Shown here piece by piece: positions 1-9,785 of a DNA stretch of 64,000 bases. This stretch comes from Methanospirillum hungatei JF-1 (GTDB lineage Archaea > Halobacteriota > Methanomicrobia > Methanomicrobiales > Methanospirillaceae). The notes beneath the pieces are model-generated. The model saw only the letters and a program-made list of their open reading frames with translations. It made no database searches and was not told where the DNA came from. The position numbers and the translations under genes are program-made. The stretch is taken from positions 1,400,936 to 1,464,935 of the forward strand of contig NC_007796.1 in NCBI RefSeq assembly GCF_000013445.1, in the 5' to 3' direction. The first letter of the stretch is position 1, and every line of letters begins with the position of its first letter.

Positions 1-2421
1 AGAATCCGGATAATAATCTGATGTAAACATGATCTCCCGTGTGCCATTTTCTGTTACACTACTCACATTGAATTCAGCCCAATACGGGGAGATTTTTCGG
101 TCTGATATGAGCCTGATAGTATGATCTGATTGCACTGACTGAAGGGTCCAGGAAATATTCACCGGAATTGTATCATTATCAACCTGAAGATATGAAGGTG
201 TGAAATCCTTATGCGACACGAATTCGAATGGAACATCTGATCCTCGTTTCACCCGTATTGTTCCATTCGGCATAATTATCCCACCATATTCAGCGGTTAC
301 ATACAAATTGCAGAATTCCGGCTCTTTCGTAGGAAGAGGGGTTGGAATGACGGTTGGAAATGGTGTTGGATGAGGATCATTTTTAGAAAAATCTACAAAT
401 ACGCTGTGATTGGTAATAATATCAGTTAATAATAATTCGTTCAGAGGTCCCTGAAGTGTGGTATCAAGATAGACATTTTGAATTCTGTATCCAGAATCCT
501 GTTGAATATGAATCCTGAGATCAGAATGAACAGGTACCTGAATGAGACCATTCGGGATTGTGGAACCACCCTGGCCCGCTGTTATATGAATATCATGTTT
601 TTGCTTTGATGGTTCGCATATCTGAAAGATAATTTTCTCATCTGACACCTGGTTATCAGGATTGACAACATGAACCAGATATGAACCAACCGGTACATGG
701 GACAGGTCAAAAGAACCCTGAACACACGTCCCGTCCGCAACTGTGATTGTGGGACTGATATTTACCAAGGTAATGGTATGTGATATGTCCGTAATATGAA
801 TGCTACACCCATCGGTAAAGCCGGAACCGGTTACAGACAACGACAGACTCGAGTCACCTGCTATCCCAGAAGAGGGATGAACCGAATAAACTACAGGAAC
901 AGGAAGTCTGACGGTGAAGATTACATCATCAACACTCTCCTGACCATCAGGGTTCTCAACATACACACCATACGAACCAGCACCGGCTCCGGTTAAATCA
1001 AATAAACCAGTAACCACCTGACCTTCATCAGACACAACTGTAGAACTCAAATTGGTGATCGAAGAACCACTCACCAGATCACGAAGATGAATAGAACACC
1101 CATCGGTGAAACCGGAACCAGTTACAGACAAAGAAAGACTTGAATCACCAATCAGACCAAAAGGGGGATTGACTGAAACTGCCGTAGGAGCAGCGTGTTT
1201 CACCGTGAATGTAATTTCATCATCACTCTCCTGACCATCAGGGTTCTCAACATACACACCATACGAACCTGCACTGACTCCGGTTAAATCAAATAAACCA
1301 TTAACCACCTGACCTTCATCAGACACAACTGTAGAACTATAGTTGGTGATCGACGAACCACTCACCAGATCACGAAGATGAATACGACACCCATCGGTGA
1401 AACCGGAACCGGTTACAGACAAAGAAAGACTTGAATCACCAATCAGACCAAAAAGAGGATTGACTGAAACTGCTGTAGGAGCGGCGTGTTTCACCGTGAA
1501 TGTAATTTCATCAACACTCTCCTGACCATCAGGGTTCTCAACATACACACCATACGAACCAGCACCGGCTCCGGTTAAATCAAATAAACCAGTAACCACC
1601 TGACCTTCATCAGACACAACTGTAGAACTATAGTTGGTGATCGACGAACCACTCACAAGATCACGAAGATGAATACGACACCCATCAGTGAAACCGGAAC
1701 CGGTTACCGAAATATCCAAAGCACCATCGCCAATTCTTCCAATATTTGGGTTAATCCCGGTAACCATCGGAGGAGGACCATACACAACAAAATACACCTC
1801 TTCTTGGGATATCTGGTCATCAGTATTCCTGACTCGTACCAGGTATCGGTCCCCACCGTCCAACCGTCCGGTAAAAGAACACTGAATTGAATTCAATAGA
1901 ACAGAGCTTACAGTCGCAGGGAAAATTTCACCTCCCTTGCTTTCCATCTCTACCGTACATCCGGACATGAATCCGCTTCCTGTTATCATACAAGAAAACG
2001 GTCCTTCCCCCAGATGACCTATACCCGGAGATATACTAACAACATGAGGGGAGGTTGCAAATAAAACTTTAAACTGCATTTGAGACGCATAACTTGCAGG
2101 TTTCGTGGTTTTGATGACAATTGTATATGGGCCGGGTTCTATAGAAATTAATGAAAAGGTAACAGCAAGTTCTGTGTCTGATCTCACCACTATCTTCGAG
2201 CAGGTATAGCGCTTTGTTACCGATTGATCCAGCAGTATATTTGAGATCTGCTCTGATTGAAATCCGGTTCCATGAAGGGTAATTATAACCTGACCAGTAT
2301 TTATCGCGGACTCCGGGCTGAAGGAAGTAATAACCATCTCCGCAGTAACCGAATTGATGAAAGAAAGCCATAAAACAATCAGAATTATAAATAGCTGAAG
2401 ACATCTACGATTCACTTTCAT
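1..2421 (-). CDS. Secreted TIG/IPT-repeat surface protein, C-terminus off window
   Basis: The reading frame is open for 807 codons from the ATG at 2421 to base 1, so the C-terminus is missing. The N-terminus has a short basic stretch and a hydrophobic core ending near SVTA, a signal peptide of about 28 residues. Six immunoglobulin-like TIG/IPT domains follow (approx. residues 30-600), recognisable by the recurring xVTGSGFTDGC and GSYGVYVENPDGQ motifs. Units 3-5 are nearly identical with a period of 97 residues. Two units of about 75 residues come next, with GGSTIPNG/GGIIMPNG signatures, separated by a Pro/Thr-rich linker (approx. 685-704). TIG repeats are typical of extracellular adhesion or S-layer-associated proteins, so a cell-surface role is inferred; the ligand is unknown. 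A TATA-like tttatatta lies upstream near 2469. Confidence 0.85.
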   Translation of the reverse strand, partial: MKVNRRCLQLFIILIVLWLSFINSVTAEMVITSFSPESAINTGQVIITLHGTGFQSEQISNILLDQSVTKRYTCSKIVVRSDTELAVTFSLISIEPGPYTIVIKTTKPASYASQMQFKVLFATSPHVVSISPGIGHLGEGPFSCMITGSGFMSGCTVEMESKGGEIFPATVSSVLLNSIQCSFTGRLDGGDRYLVRVRNTDDQISQEEVYFVVYGPPPMVTGINPNIGRIGDGALDISVTGSGFTDGCRIHLRDLVSGSSITNYSSTVVSDEGQVVTGLFDLTGAGAGSYGVYVENPDGQESVDEITFTVKHAAPTAVSVNPLFGLIGDSSLSLSVTGSGFTDGCRIHLRDLVSGSSITNYSSTVVSDEGQVVNGLFDLTGVSAGSYGVYVENPDGQESDDEITFTVKHAAPTAVSVNPPFGLIGDSSLSLSVTGSGFTDGCSIHLRDLVSGSSITNLSSTVVSDEGQVVTGLFDLTGAGAGSYGVYVENPDGQESVDDVIFTVRLPVPVVYSVHPSSGIAGDSSLSLSVTGSGFTDGCSIHITDISHTITLVNISPTITVADGTCVQGSFDLSHVPVGSYLVHVVNPDNQVSDEKIIFQICEPSKQKHDIHITAGQGGSTIPNGLIQVPVHSDLRIHIQQDSGYRIQNVYLDTTLQGPLNELLLTDIITNHSVFVDFSKNDPHPTPFPTVIPTPLPTKEPEFCNLYVTAEYGGIIMPNGTIRVKRGSDVPFEFVSHKDFTPSYLQVDNDTIPVNISWTLQSVQSDHTIRLISDRKISPYWAEFNVSSVTENGTREIMFTSDYYPDS
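748..1690 (-). repeat. Coding tandem repeat, 291-bp period
   Basis: Within the surface-protein gene, the word tgtagaact recurs at 1039, 1330 and 1621, exactly 291 bp (97 codons) apart. The surrounding DNA is almost identical between the three copies. A more diverged copy lies toward 748. Near-identity at the nucleotide level, including synonymous sites, points to recent duplication or gene conversion of whole TIG domains. Confidence 0.85.
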
Positions 2422-2528
2422 TTAATGAGCCGAGATGATAGGAAATGTAAGAATATGAATCTCTCGATTTTATATTAATGATAGAATGTCAGGATTAATA
2501 TATTATGGCAGAGGAAAAATTAAAAAAA

Positions 2529-3374
2529 TTATCCCAACTCAAAGGTAGTGACACCAAAAATTTCATTGAGAGGTAAAGCAGGAGCCATTTTCGTATACAT
2601 CCGGGCTGTCCCGAATACCTCCACCATTGATCTTTCTTGTGCCATGCGGACCGCTGCAGTATTCGGTTCAGGAGTATCGTAAAATATTACCTCCCCAGGA
2701 ATAGGTGCAGTAAGCCCTTCAAATATCTCATTGGCAATATCCGGAGTATCTGCGAAAATGGGGCCAATTTTGTACCCCTCATAACACTTTCGAATCACTC
2801 CGTACCCGGATATTTTCTCATCTTTATCCAGTTTTACAAGAGCGGTTGCTTCTGGCTGATGAATCCATTTTTCAAGAAATACTCTTCTCTCTACCGGAAA
2901 ATGAGCAGTGTCATATGCCAGTAGCTCTTCAAAGGGAACATCCTGTGAAGATATAAGGTCGGGTTGCTCTATCCCAGCTGCAACCCCCTGCCATCTGATA
3001 TTCCGGTACGCAAACCGAAGACCCATCTTCTCAGTATACTTATCCTGCATCTCATACACCCCGTCGACACCGAAATTTCTATCTCCTGCATGAGCGAAAA
3101 TGGCGGAACAAATATCCCATCCGATTCCATGATGCCGGCAGTTATCCTTTACAATGTAAAACCCACCAAAACAGAAAGTTTCATCATAATTTGTCGCTAC
3201 CCCGACCCCGATAACTTCACCATCATAATCTGCACAGAACCAGCCGGAGGGATCCACCTGGTAGTGACATGCTCCATCATGAAGACCAGGGTTCCAACCC
3301 TCTTCCCGTGCCCATTCGATGGGAATATTCACCTCATCTTCTCGTAAATTCCTGATCACATATGAAACTCTCAT
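2529..3374 (-). CDS. GNAT-family N-acetyltransferase, two-domain
   Basis: A 281-residue cytosolic protein. Residues 1-130 carry a GNAT fold, with the acetyl-CoA-binding region visible as FYIVKDNCRHHGIGWDIC (approx. 72-90) after the strand EVIGVGVATNYDE. The C-terminal half resembles the second domain found in YitI-like/DUF1248-type acetyltransferases. Substrate unknown. It is divergent from the cardiolipin synthase gene, with about 95 bp between starts. A TATA-like TTTTAATACC lies about 30 bp upstream on this strand, so the message may have a very short leader. Confidence 0.8.
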   Translation of the reverse strand: MRVSYVIRNLREDEVNIPIEWAREEGWNPGLHDGACHYQVDPSGWFCADYDGEVIGVGVATNYDETFCFGGFYIVKDNCRHHGIGWDICSAIFAHAGDRNFGVDGVYEMQDKYTEKMGLRFAYRNIRWQGVAAGIEQPDLISSQDVPFEELLAYDTAHFPVERRVFLEKWIHQPEATALVKLDKDEKISGYGVIRKCYEGYKIGPIFADTPDIANEIFEGLTAPIPGEVIFYDTPEPNTAAVRMAQERSMVEVFGTARMYTKMAPALPLNEIFGVTTFELG

Positions 3375-3468
3375 AATTATATACGGATAACAATGATGAA
3401 ATAGGTATTAAAACCGGTGGATTCAATTTGATCTGCCCATCCTCTTCAACTCCCAAGAATACTATTCT

Positions 3469-4983
3469 ATGCTGGCAGGTTCAATGCACCAGTACCAGGA
3501 TGTGACAAGCATGATACATGACCTGATCCTCGTTATTCATAACTTCCTTGTGCCAATAATATTCATAATTAACATCATTTTTGCTATTACCGTCGTATTT
3601 ATTGAGCGGAAAAACCCCACAACCACAATTGCATGGCTGATGGCCCTTCTGCTTCTCCCTGTCATCGGATTTGTGCTTTATCTCTTCATAGGACAGAGTT
3701 TTTACCGGGATCGGATGTTTCATGTGAAGAAAGAAGATGATGATGAATTGACTCAAATTATCGAGTCACAAAAAAAAGAGCTGTTTGTACATTCAGTCCC
3801 AGCTACACATCCCATTTCTGATTCATATAAGCGAATGATGTTGATGCTCATGGAGAGCAATAAGGCACCGGTAACAACAAGCAATAATGTGAGGGTTTTT
3901 GTTGATGGGAATGAAAAATTCAAAGCACTTATTGAGGCTATACAGGGTGCCAAAGATCACATCCACATGGAGTATTACATCCTGAAGGATGATGGAATCG
4001 GAAATGAAGTCTTTGCTGCACTTACCGAACGGGCCAGGGCAGGAGTTACCGTCAGGTTCCTTGGAGACGGACTTGGGTCAGCAGGGCCTCGGAAATCATT
4101 CTATGAACCATATCTGAATGCAGGAGGAAAACTGGCGTTCTTCTTTCCATCACTGATGAACATCTCTCATCCACGTCTGAACTACCGGAATCACCGAAAG
4201 ATAGCAATTATTGATGGAAAAGTAGGATTCATTGGGGGATTTAATATCGGTGATGATTATCTGAGCAGAGTCCCGGAATGGGCACCCTGGCGGGACACAG
4301 CAGTTCAGGTTACCGGTCATGCAGTTCTTGCCATGCAGATACGGTTCTTCCTTGACTGGAATTATGCAGCGAAAGAGGATAAGGTGGAATATGCTGCACG
4401 ATATTTCCCGGATGAGGGAGCAATGGAAGATGCATGGCTTCCAGTACAGATCGTATCAGGTGGGCCGGACACCTATTGGAACCCGATCAAAGAATCATAT
4501 CTGAAACTGATTACCCTGGCATCAGAATCGGTGTACATTCAGACACCCTATTTCATACCGGATGAGAGTATTATGGATGCTCTTCGGATGGCGGCTCTTT
4601 CAGGAATTGATGTCAGGATCATGATGCCGGCAAAGCCTGATCATATGTTCGTATACTGGGCAGGGTATTCTTACATTGAACAACTTCTGGATGCAGGAGT
4701 CAGGGCATATACCTATGATACCGGGTTTATTCATGCAAAAACGATAGTTGTTGATGAGGCTGCTGCATCGGTAGGAAGTGCAAACTGGGATGTTAGAAGT
4801 TTCAGACTGAACTTTGAAACAAATGCCATCATGTATGATCATAAAATTGCACGGGAATTAAAAGAATACTTTTTGGCAGATCTCAATGTCTGTTCAGAAC
4901 TCACAGCGGAACGGTTTGCAAACATGCCAAAAAAGATAAAATTAAAACTATCGATATCACGACTCTTCTCACCGCTCCTCTGA
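3469..4983 (+). CDS. cls: Archaeal cardiolipin synthase (phospholipase D superfamily)
   Basis: 504 residues. Two N-terminal membrane helices (approx. 14-40 and 52-74) precede two phospholipase D catalytic motifs: HRKIAIIDGKVGFIGG (approx. 244-259) and HAKTIVVDEAAASVGSAN (approx. 424-441). Each contains the HxK(x)4D signature. The family joins two phospholipid head groups to make cardiolipin. A Methanospirillum hungatei homologue has been characterised as acting on archaeal lipids (recalled literature). The enzyme should sit at the cytoplasmic face of the membrane. An alternative ATG lies at 3484. The 3' end overlaps the convergent PHP gene by 15 bp. Confidence 0.9.
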   Translation: MLAGSMHQYQDVTSMIHDLILVIHNFLVPIIFIINIIFAITVVFIERKNPTTTIAWLMALLLLPVIGFVLYLFIGQSFYRDRMFHVKKEDDDELTQIIESQKKELFVHSVPATHPISDSYKRMMLMLMESNKAPVTTSNNVRVFVDGNEKFKALIEAIQGAKDHIHMEYYILKDDGIGNEVFAALTERARAGVTVRFLGDGLGSAGPRKSFYEPYLNAGGKLAFFFPSLMNISHPRLNYRNHRKIAIIDGKVGFIGGFNIGDDYLSRVPEWAPWRDTAVQVTGHAVLAMQIRFFLDWNYAAKEDKVEYAARYFPDEGAMEDAWLPVQIVSGGPDTYWNPIKESYLKLITLASESVYIQTPYFIPDESIMDALRMAALSGIDVRIMMPAKPDHMFVYWAGYSYIEQLLDAGVRAYTYDTGFIHAKTIVVDEAAASVGSANWDVRSFRLNFETNAIMYDHKIARELKEYFLADLNVCSELTAERFANMPKKIKLKLSISRLFSPLL

Positions 4984-5889
4984 TTTTTCCTCTTTTTCAC
5001 CAGAGAGATTTTCGCAAAATCTACCTCTGCATGAAGATATTCGGTGAGACATTCTTCTTTTATGCACAGAATAATGTGCAAGAAGCCGTGTGGCTGAATA
5101 GGGGACAAAGCTCCAGGCAATAACACCGGCCGTCGCTCCTTTTGCAAGGTAACTACCCGGTTTCCCGATAACTATGTTCTTTCTTTTTCGTATGCCGTCC
5201 AGGAACTCATCGGTTGAGTCAGCTTGTACAGCGGTAACCACATTACCAACATCTGAAAGGATGTGAGCATCAGACCCGCCGGTAAAGGGAATGATATGGT
5301 TTTGGGCATAGGTTATCGCTTTCTGGTTCAGACTTCTTATCATGCCCCCACATATCACCTCAATGCCATCAATATGACTTAAAACACTGGGAATCATTTT
5401 TTTCTCCACGCATTTGAGAACCCCACGATTTATGCCATAATAGCCGTACGGATGAGCAGCAATCCTCAGGCAGTCAAATGGTTCAGCAAGATGCAGACAT
5501 TCCATGACCGGCAGATTTTGGAGAAGACCCGGACTGTATTCCACCCTTTTTTGAGAGAAAATCTTAAAGAAATCCTCCATATCACCGGAAGAATAAAAAT
5601 AAAAAAGCAGATGGGGGCCCTCCTCAGTTTCAAGCTCAATGCCAGGAATTACCAGGACATCAGACGAGTGGGATAGTGCATCAAGAGACCCGCTGATCTC
5701 ATTATGATCGGTGATTGCAACTCCAATGTTCCTTTTTTTAGCATACGTGAGAAGGTCAGATATCTTCGTCATTCCATCAGAATGATTCGTATGCAGGTGC
5801 ATGTCAACCGGGTAATAGCCCTCTGAAATCAGGTGAGAGATGTCAGGTGTACAACACCGGATTACATCCCCCTGTACATAATTGTTCAT
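4969..5889 (-). CDS. PHP-domain metal-dependent phosphoesterase
   Basis: 306 residues. The PHP signature HLHTNHSDGM (approx. 32-41) and the downstream VAITDHNEISG and IPGIELETEEG motifs supply the metal-binding His/Asp/Glu ligands. A later GGSDAH motif (approx. 210) completes the site. PHP proteins hydrolyse phosphoesters (histidinol phosphate, nucleoside bisphosphates or RNA/DNA ends); the substrate here cannot be told. The last about 45 residues are basic and serine-rich and lie outside the domain. The gene converges on cls with a 15-bp overlap. Confidence 0.8.
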   Translation of the reverse strand: MNNYVQGDVIRCCTPDISHLISEGYYPVDMHLHTNHSDGMTKISDLLTYAKKRNIGVAITDHNEISGSLDALSHSSDVLVIPGIELETEEGPHLLFYFYSSGDMEDFFKIFSQKRVEYSPGLLQNLPVMECLHLAEPFDCLRIAAHPYGYYGINRGVLKCVEKKMIPSVLSHIDGIEVICGGMIRSLNQKAITYAQNHIIPFTGGSDAHILSDVGNVVTAVQADSTDEFLDGIRKRKNIVIGKPGSYLAKGATAGVIAWSFVPYSATRLLAHYSVHKRRMSHRISSCRGRFCENLSGEKEEKSEER

Positions 5890-5949
5890 GATGAAATACC
5901 CTTGATAGATCTGAATACCTGAAATTCAGCTGTTTTATTACCTTTATTA

Positions 5950-6555
5950 TTACACATATTCCCCCATATAGAGTTCCTGGGTTTTTATCCATGGAGTCAC
6001 GAAAATCAGAATAATCGGAGACAGAATACTACAAACAGCCAGATTCACTAAAAACCACCCAATCATAGTCATCATAATCTGATTGATCTCAATTATGCCC
6101 CCATATGCAAGCGTATACGAACCCCAGACCGCCCCGGCAATATTGTTTATCATGACTCCAAAAATGAAGAAAATCATAAGATCACGCCTGGTTGAAAGAG
6201 CCGGATCTGCATGAAAGTATCGGAATGCCACATATGGGATGAGTGCCTGCCATAAATCAGCAAAAGACCAGTATAAGGAGACATCAACCGGAAGACCACT
6301 TAGGACTCCTGCACCAATAACACAACCGGTATATGCAGCCAGAACACCCCATATTCCAAACCAGAGGGCAAAAACTATCATGAAAGCGACAATCAGGTAA
6401 AATGATGAGACTCCGGTCACTATCGGATATGAAAAGACAAAATATTTGGCTCCGAGTGAGTTGATACAGACAAGCAGGAAAAAGAGAGATAGGTAAATAA
6501 TAAAAGGGGGACGGGTGAATGAATCGACAGGATAGAGCCGTACTGCTGGTTTCAC
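5950..6555 (-). CDS. Multi-spanning membrane protein, MASE1-like appearance
   Basis: 201 residues with about six hydrophobic helices (approx. 18-40, 45-65, 67-90, 128-145, 148-170, 172-190). The residue pattern, with WFGIWG and several conserved-looking Trp/Gly/Pro positions within helices, resembles sensory membrane domains such as MASE1 or small S-component transporters, but I cannot assign a family firmly. It is divergent from the PAS histidine kinase, with about 70 bp between starts. A role as membrane partner or sensor of that kinase is possible but only inferred. Confidence 0.65.
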   Translation of the reverse strand: MKPAVRLYPVDSFTRPPFIIYLSLFFLLVCINSLGAKYFVFSYPIVTGVSSFYLIVAFMIVFALWFGIWGVLAAYTGCVIGAGVLSGLPVDVSLYWSFADLWQALIPYVAFRYFHADPALSTRRDLMIFFIFGVMINNIAGAVWGSYTLAYGGIIEINQIMMTMIGWFLVNLAVCSILSPIILIFVTPWIKTQELYMGEYV

Positions 6556-6624
6556 AGAATAGTAATTATGTAAGAAGCGAATATAAACAATTACCGGCTA
6601 TTCATACTCAGGAGAGCAATATTA

Positions 6625-8283
6625 ATGCAGGTGATACCAGAAAAATGGGAAAACAATCCATTATATGGCGCATTTTTCATATCCATCCTGTCTGCTCTCA
6701 TTCTGCTTCCCTACTGGTGGCTGGCAGTGCAATGGTCAGCCACTCTGATTCATGATTCACCTACCCGGTTTGCCTTTACTTCAACGACCTTTCTCCTTGT
6801 TCTGGCAATTATTGATAGTGCCTTTCTTATCAGGTATTATCAGATTAGACAGAAGAATCAACTCGCCTCAGCAATACTTGAGATTCACAAAGGGGCAGAA
6901 AATTACCGGCTGCTGATTGAAAATGCTCCATTTCCAATCACTATTACAAAATTAGATGATAATACCATCCTTGTCATGAATAAAAGAGCAGTCGAACTTT
7001 TTTCTGTTGATCCATCAGAGAGAATCGGAAACCCGGTTAGTTTTCAGTTCATCGGACCTGATGACCAGAAGCGGATAAATGAAATTCTTGCCAGCAAAAA
7101 CCATGTGTCGGGATATGAAATTACCTTTCTTAAGGAAACAGGAGATCGGGTTTACATCTCCCTCTCCGCAGATATAATCGATTATATGGGAGAAAAAGCA
7201 GTTTTTGCTGCGTTTGTAGATATTTCAGAACGTGTTGCTCTGGAACAGGAGATTATCAGGAGGGAAGAGAAGTTCTCTGTTGTTTTTCACGAAGTGCCAA
7301 ACCCGCTCATGATCCTATCGGAAAATGATACCATAATTGATGTGAATCATGGGTTTGAACAGTTTTTCCACATGAGAAAAGAGGATCTCATTTCACTCTC
7401 AATTCTGGAAGTGAACTTTCTTACAGACCTTGCTCTTAAGAAACGGCCAAGAGAGTTTGAAGATCAGAATACATGGGAGTATGAAGCAAGCCTTCCTAAC
7501 GGTGAAAAAAAATTTGTCATGCTTCATTACCGGACCATTCAATATGGTGAAAGTCTGCATACCCTTCTTCTTATTCAGGATATTGATGCAATAAAACGAG
7601 GACAAAATGCATTGACACAGGCGAACAATCAATTGCTCATACTGAACAGTGTCACCCGCCATGATATTTTAAACAGAGTTATGGCCGTCATCTCTTATTG
7701 TGAGCTGCTGCGACACTCCATACAAAAGGAACCAGATATTACCTGGCTGAATAATATCGAAAAAGCCGGAGACGATATTCAGACACTTATCGAATTCACC
7801 CGCCAGTACCAGGATCTTGGGATTCATCCGCCGGTGTGGCAGCGGATTGACAGAATTATGAAAAAGAAGGAAATTCAAACGTTCCTGACCAATATTTCAG
7901 TATCTCTGCCTGATGAATCCTATGAAGTATATGCTGATCCTATGTTTGGAAAAGTCCTGTATAATCTCATTGAAAATTCTATCCGTCATGGAGAGAAGGT
8001 GACACAGATTGCTTTGTCATATGAAAAAAGAAATTCAGATCTCATTTTGCGATACACCGACAATGGAACAGGAATAGCAGATGAAGACAAGAGTAAAATT
8101 TTCACAAAAGGTTTTGGGAAGAATACAGGATTAGGCCTTTTTCTGATACGGGAGATTCTTAGCCTGACCGGGATATCAATTACCGAACATGGGATACACG
8201 GAACAGGAGTTATCTTTGATATGCTCATCCCGGCAGGTTCCTATCGAATTTCTGCTACCAATAAGGATCAGTCTTATATATGA
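6625..8283 (+). CDS. Membrane PAS-PAS sensor histidine kinase
   Basis: 552 residues. Two N-terminal membrane helices (approx. 14-34 and 50-70) are followed by two PAS domains (approx. 90-200 and 215-325). The dimerisation/phosphoacceptor helix has SVTRHDILN, with the probable phosphorylated His at 346. The HATPase domain shows the N-box NLIENSIRHG, the G1 box DNGTGI and the G2 region GFGKNTGLGLFL. This TRHDIL subclass is common in methanogen kinases. The stop overlaps the start of the next gene (metallo-hydrolase) by 4 bp, so the two are translationally coupled. No response regulator is adjacent; the stimulus is unknown. Confidence 0.88.
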   Translation: MQVIPEKWENNPLYGAFFISILSALILLPYWWLAVQWSATLIHDSPTRFAFTSTTFLLVLAIIDSAFLIRYYQIRQKNQLASAILEIHKGAENYRLLIENAPFPITITKLDDNTILVMNKRAVELFSVDPSERIGNPVSFQFIGPDDQKRINEILASKNHVSGYEITFLKETGDRVYISLSADIIDYMGEKAVFAAFVDISERVALEQEIIRREEKFSVVFHEVPNPLMILSENDTIIDVNHGFEQFFHMRKEDLISLSILEVNFLTDLALKKRPREFEDQNTWEYEASLPNGEKKFVMLHYRTIQYGESLHTLLLIQDIDAIKRGQNALTQANNQLLILNSVTRHDILNRVMAVISYCELLRHSIQKEPDITWLNNIEKAGDDIQTLIEFTRQYQDLGIHPPVWQRIDRIMKKKEIQTFLTNISVSLPDESYEVYADPMFGKVLYNLIENSIRHGEKVTQIALSYEKRNSDLILRYTDNGTGIADEDKSKIFTKGFGKNTGLGLFLIREILSLTGISITEHGIHGTGVIFDMLIPAGSYRISATNKDQSYI

Positions 8284-9167
8284 CTTTACTATCCTCCATT
8301 AGGGTATCAGATCGGACATGGATGTTGACATTTGATGACGATATTTCGGTCATGATCATCATAGGAACACAGCATACTGTTCTTTGTGATACACATTTAG
8401 GCCCTGATTCTATTCAGGAGATAAATGGCTTTCTTGCATCAATTGATCATCCAGACAACCTGTTCATTTTTAACTCCCATTCTGATTGGGATCATATCTG
8501 GGGTAATTGTGCATTTCCGGATTCAATTATTGCAGCACATACAACCTGTCGGAAACGTATGAGCGAACGGAGTGCCTTCGATCTCGTTCGAAACGGGGGA
8601 AAAACAAGAGGACCGGTGCAGATTCTCCTCCCCAATCTTACATTTGATTCCAGGCTGTGTCTTGAAAATGATGATATTGAATTCATGCATGCTCCCGGTC
8701 ATACCATTGACTCATCCGTCTGTCTTGATCGTAAGGGAGAAATCCTCTATGTAGGAGACCTGGTTGAAGATCCCATACCCTATATCGATTATGACCGGAT
8801 CGATGGATATATAAAAACTCTTGAATCGCTTGTATCATCATCTATACAAGTCTTCATCTCATCACATTCGGGGATAATTACCCGGGACCTCATCAGATCG
8901 AATATCTCTTATCTCAATGCAGTTCTCACCGGGAAGGAGGTTGATATGAGTTCATTCGGAGTATATAAAGCAGTTCATCAGGCAAATCTCAATACACTCA
9001 TCATTTTCAGATATGAGGCACTAGCACGGGAGATACTCGGGGATACATTTTCATTTGAGACATTCTGGTCCGGCATTCCAGACCAGGAAGGATCAGATCA
9101 GGAGTCGCTGGAGAATTTTCTAAATGAATATCTCCATGAAATCCGAAAAAGAAAGGGATTCCCGTAG
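8280..9167 (+). CDS. Metallo-beta-lactamase-fold hydrolase
   Basis: 295 residues with the MBL metal motif SHSDWDHIWG (residues 66-75). Asp replaces the second His of the canonical HxHxDH. Downstream ligand motifs APGHTIDSS, VGDLVEDP and SSHSG are present. Family members are hydrolases of thioesters, phosphodiesters or lactones; the substrate is unknown. It overlaps the upstream kinase by ATGA, indicating an operon. The last about 60 residues, after the MBL core, are acidic and have no obvious match. Confidence 0.8.
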   Translation: MTLLSSIRVSDRTWMLTFDDDISVMIIIGTQHTVLCDTHLGPDSIQEINGFLASIDHPDNLFIFNSHSDWDHIWGNCAFPDSIIAAHTTCRKRMSERSAFDLVRNGGKTRGPVQILLPNLTFDSRLCLENDDIEFMHAPGHTIDSSVCLDRKGEILYVGDLVEDPIPYIDYDRIDGYIKTLESLVSSSIQVFISSHSGIITRDLIRSNISYLNAVLTGKEVDMSSFGVYKAVHQANLNTLIIFRYEALAREILGDTFSFETFWSGIPDQEGSDQESLENFLNEYLHEIRKRKGFP

Positions 9168-9172
9168 CTTGT

Positions 9173-9763
9173 TTATTTCCATATTTTGGTTATTCCTGCA
9201 GAGATAATTTCATCGGTATGTACCTCATCATCTTTGATTGATAGGAGTTCAACTATGCCATTCAGTATCTGCTGGGTCATTACGAGATGATAATGTACCG
9301 GGTGATCGGTAAGCAGTCCTTCCCCGATAGCCCGGGTATAGATATCATGCATCCATTTGAATTCGTCAAATGCCTGGCTCTGGACTCTCTCACTGATGTT
9401 GGGTGAATGATGAAACTGCATTAAAAACCGTGCTTTTTCTGGATTCTCAATGGCCCAGTGTATATACCGGATAAATCCGCGTTCAAGAAGGGTTTTCACC
9501 GGCAGGGAAGCATCATCAGTGCCCCTGACAACATCACCCATCTCTTTTTTTATCGTGAGATATAACTCATCAATGATCGTATTTTTGTCAGGAAAATAAT
9601 GGAATAATGTCCCGGTCGATATCTGTGCTTCTTTACTTATCTGTGATGTCGGTGTTGCATGAAACCCCTGGGTTGTGAAGAGATGGAGAGCAGCCTTTAG
9701 GATACGTTCTCGTTTATCAGAGCCAGAGACATTCTTCTGGTCAGATGAATCGTATTGAGCCAT
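9173..9763 (-). CDS. TetR-family transcriptional regulator
   Basis: 196 residues. The N-terminal helix-turn-helix is clear: RERILKAALHLF, then TPTSQISKEAQISTGTLFHYF (approx. 18-58). The rest is a helical ligand-binding domain of TetR type without a recognisable ligand signature. It is the second gene of a two-gene operon, 22 bp after the aldo/keto reductase stop. The palindromic site ahead of the first gene fits TetR autoregulation. Confidence 0.87.
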   Translation of the reverse strand: MAQYDSSDQKNVSGSDKRERILKAALHLFTTQGFHATPTSQISKEAQISTGTLFHYFPDKNTIIDELYLTIKKEMGDVVRGTDDASLPVKTLLERGFIRYIHWAIENPEKARFLMQFHHSPNISERVQSQAFDEFKWMHDIYTRAIGEGLLTDHPVHYHLVMTQQILNGIVELLSIKDDEVHTDEIISAGITKIWK

Positions 9764-9785
9764 TCACAACACCAAAACGATGGGA

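Noticed and set aside
748-1890. Regularly spaced direct repeats that could suggest a CRISPR array
   Set aside because: The period is 291 bp, the whole unit is repeated and it is in frame with TIG domains; there are no unique spacers.
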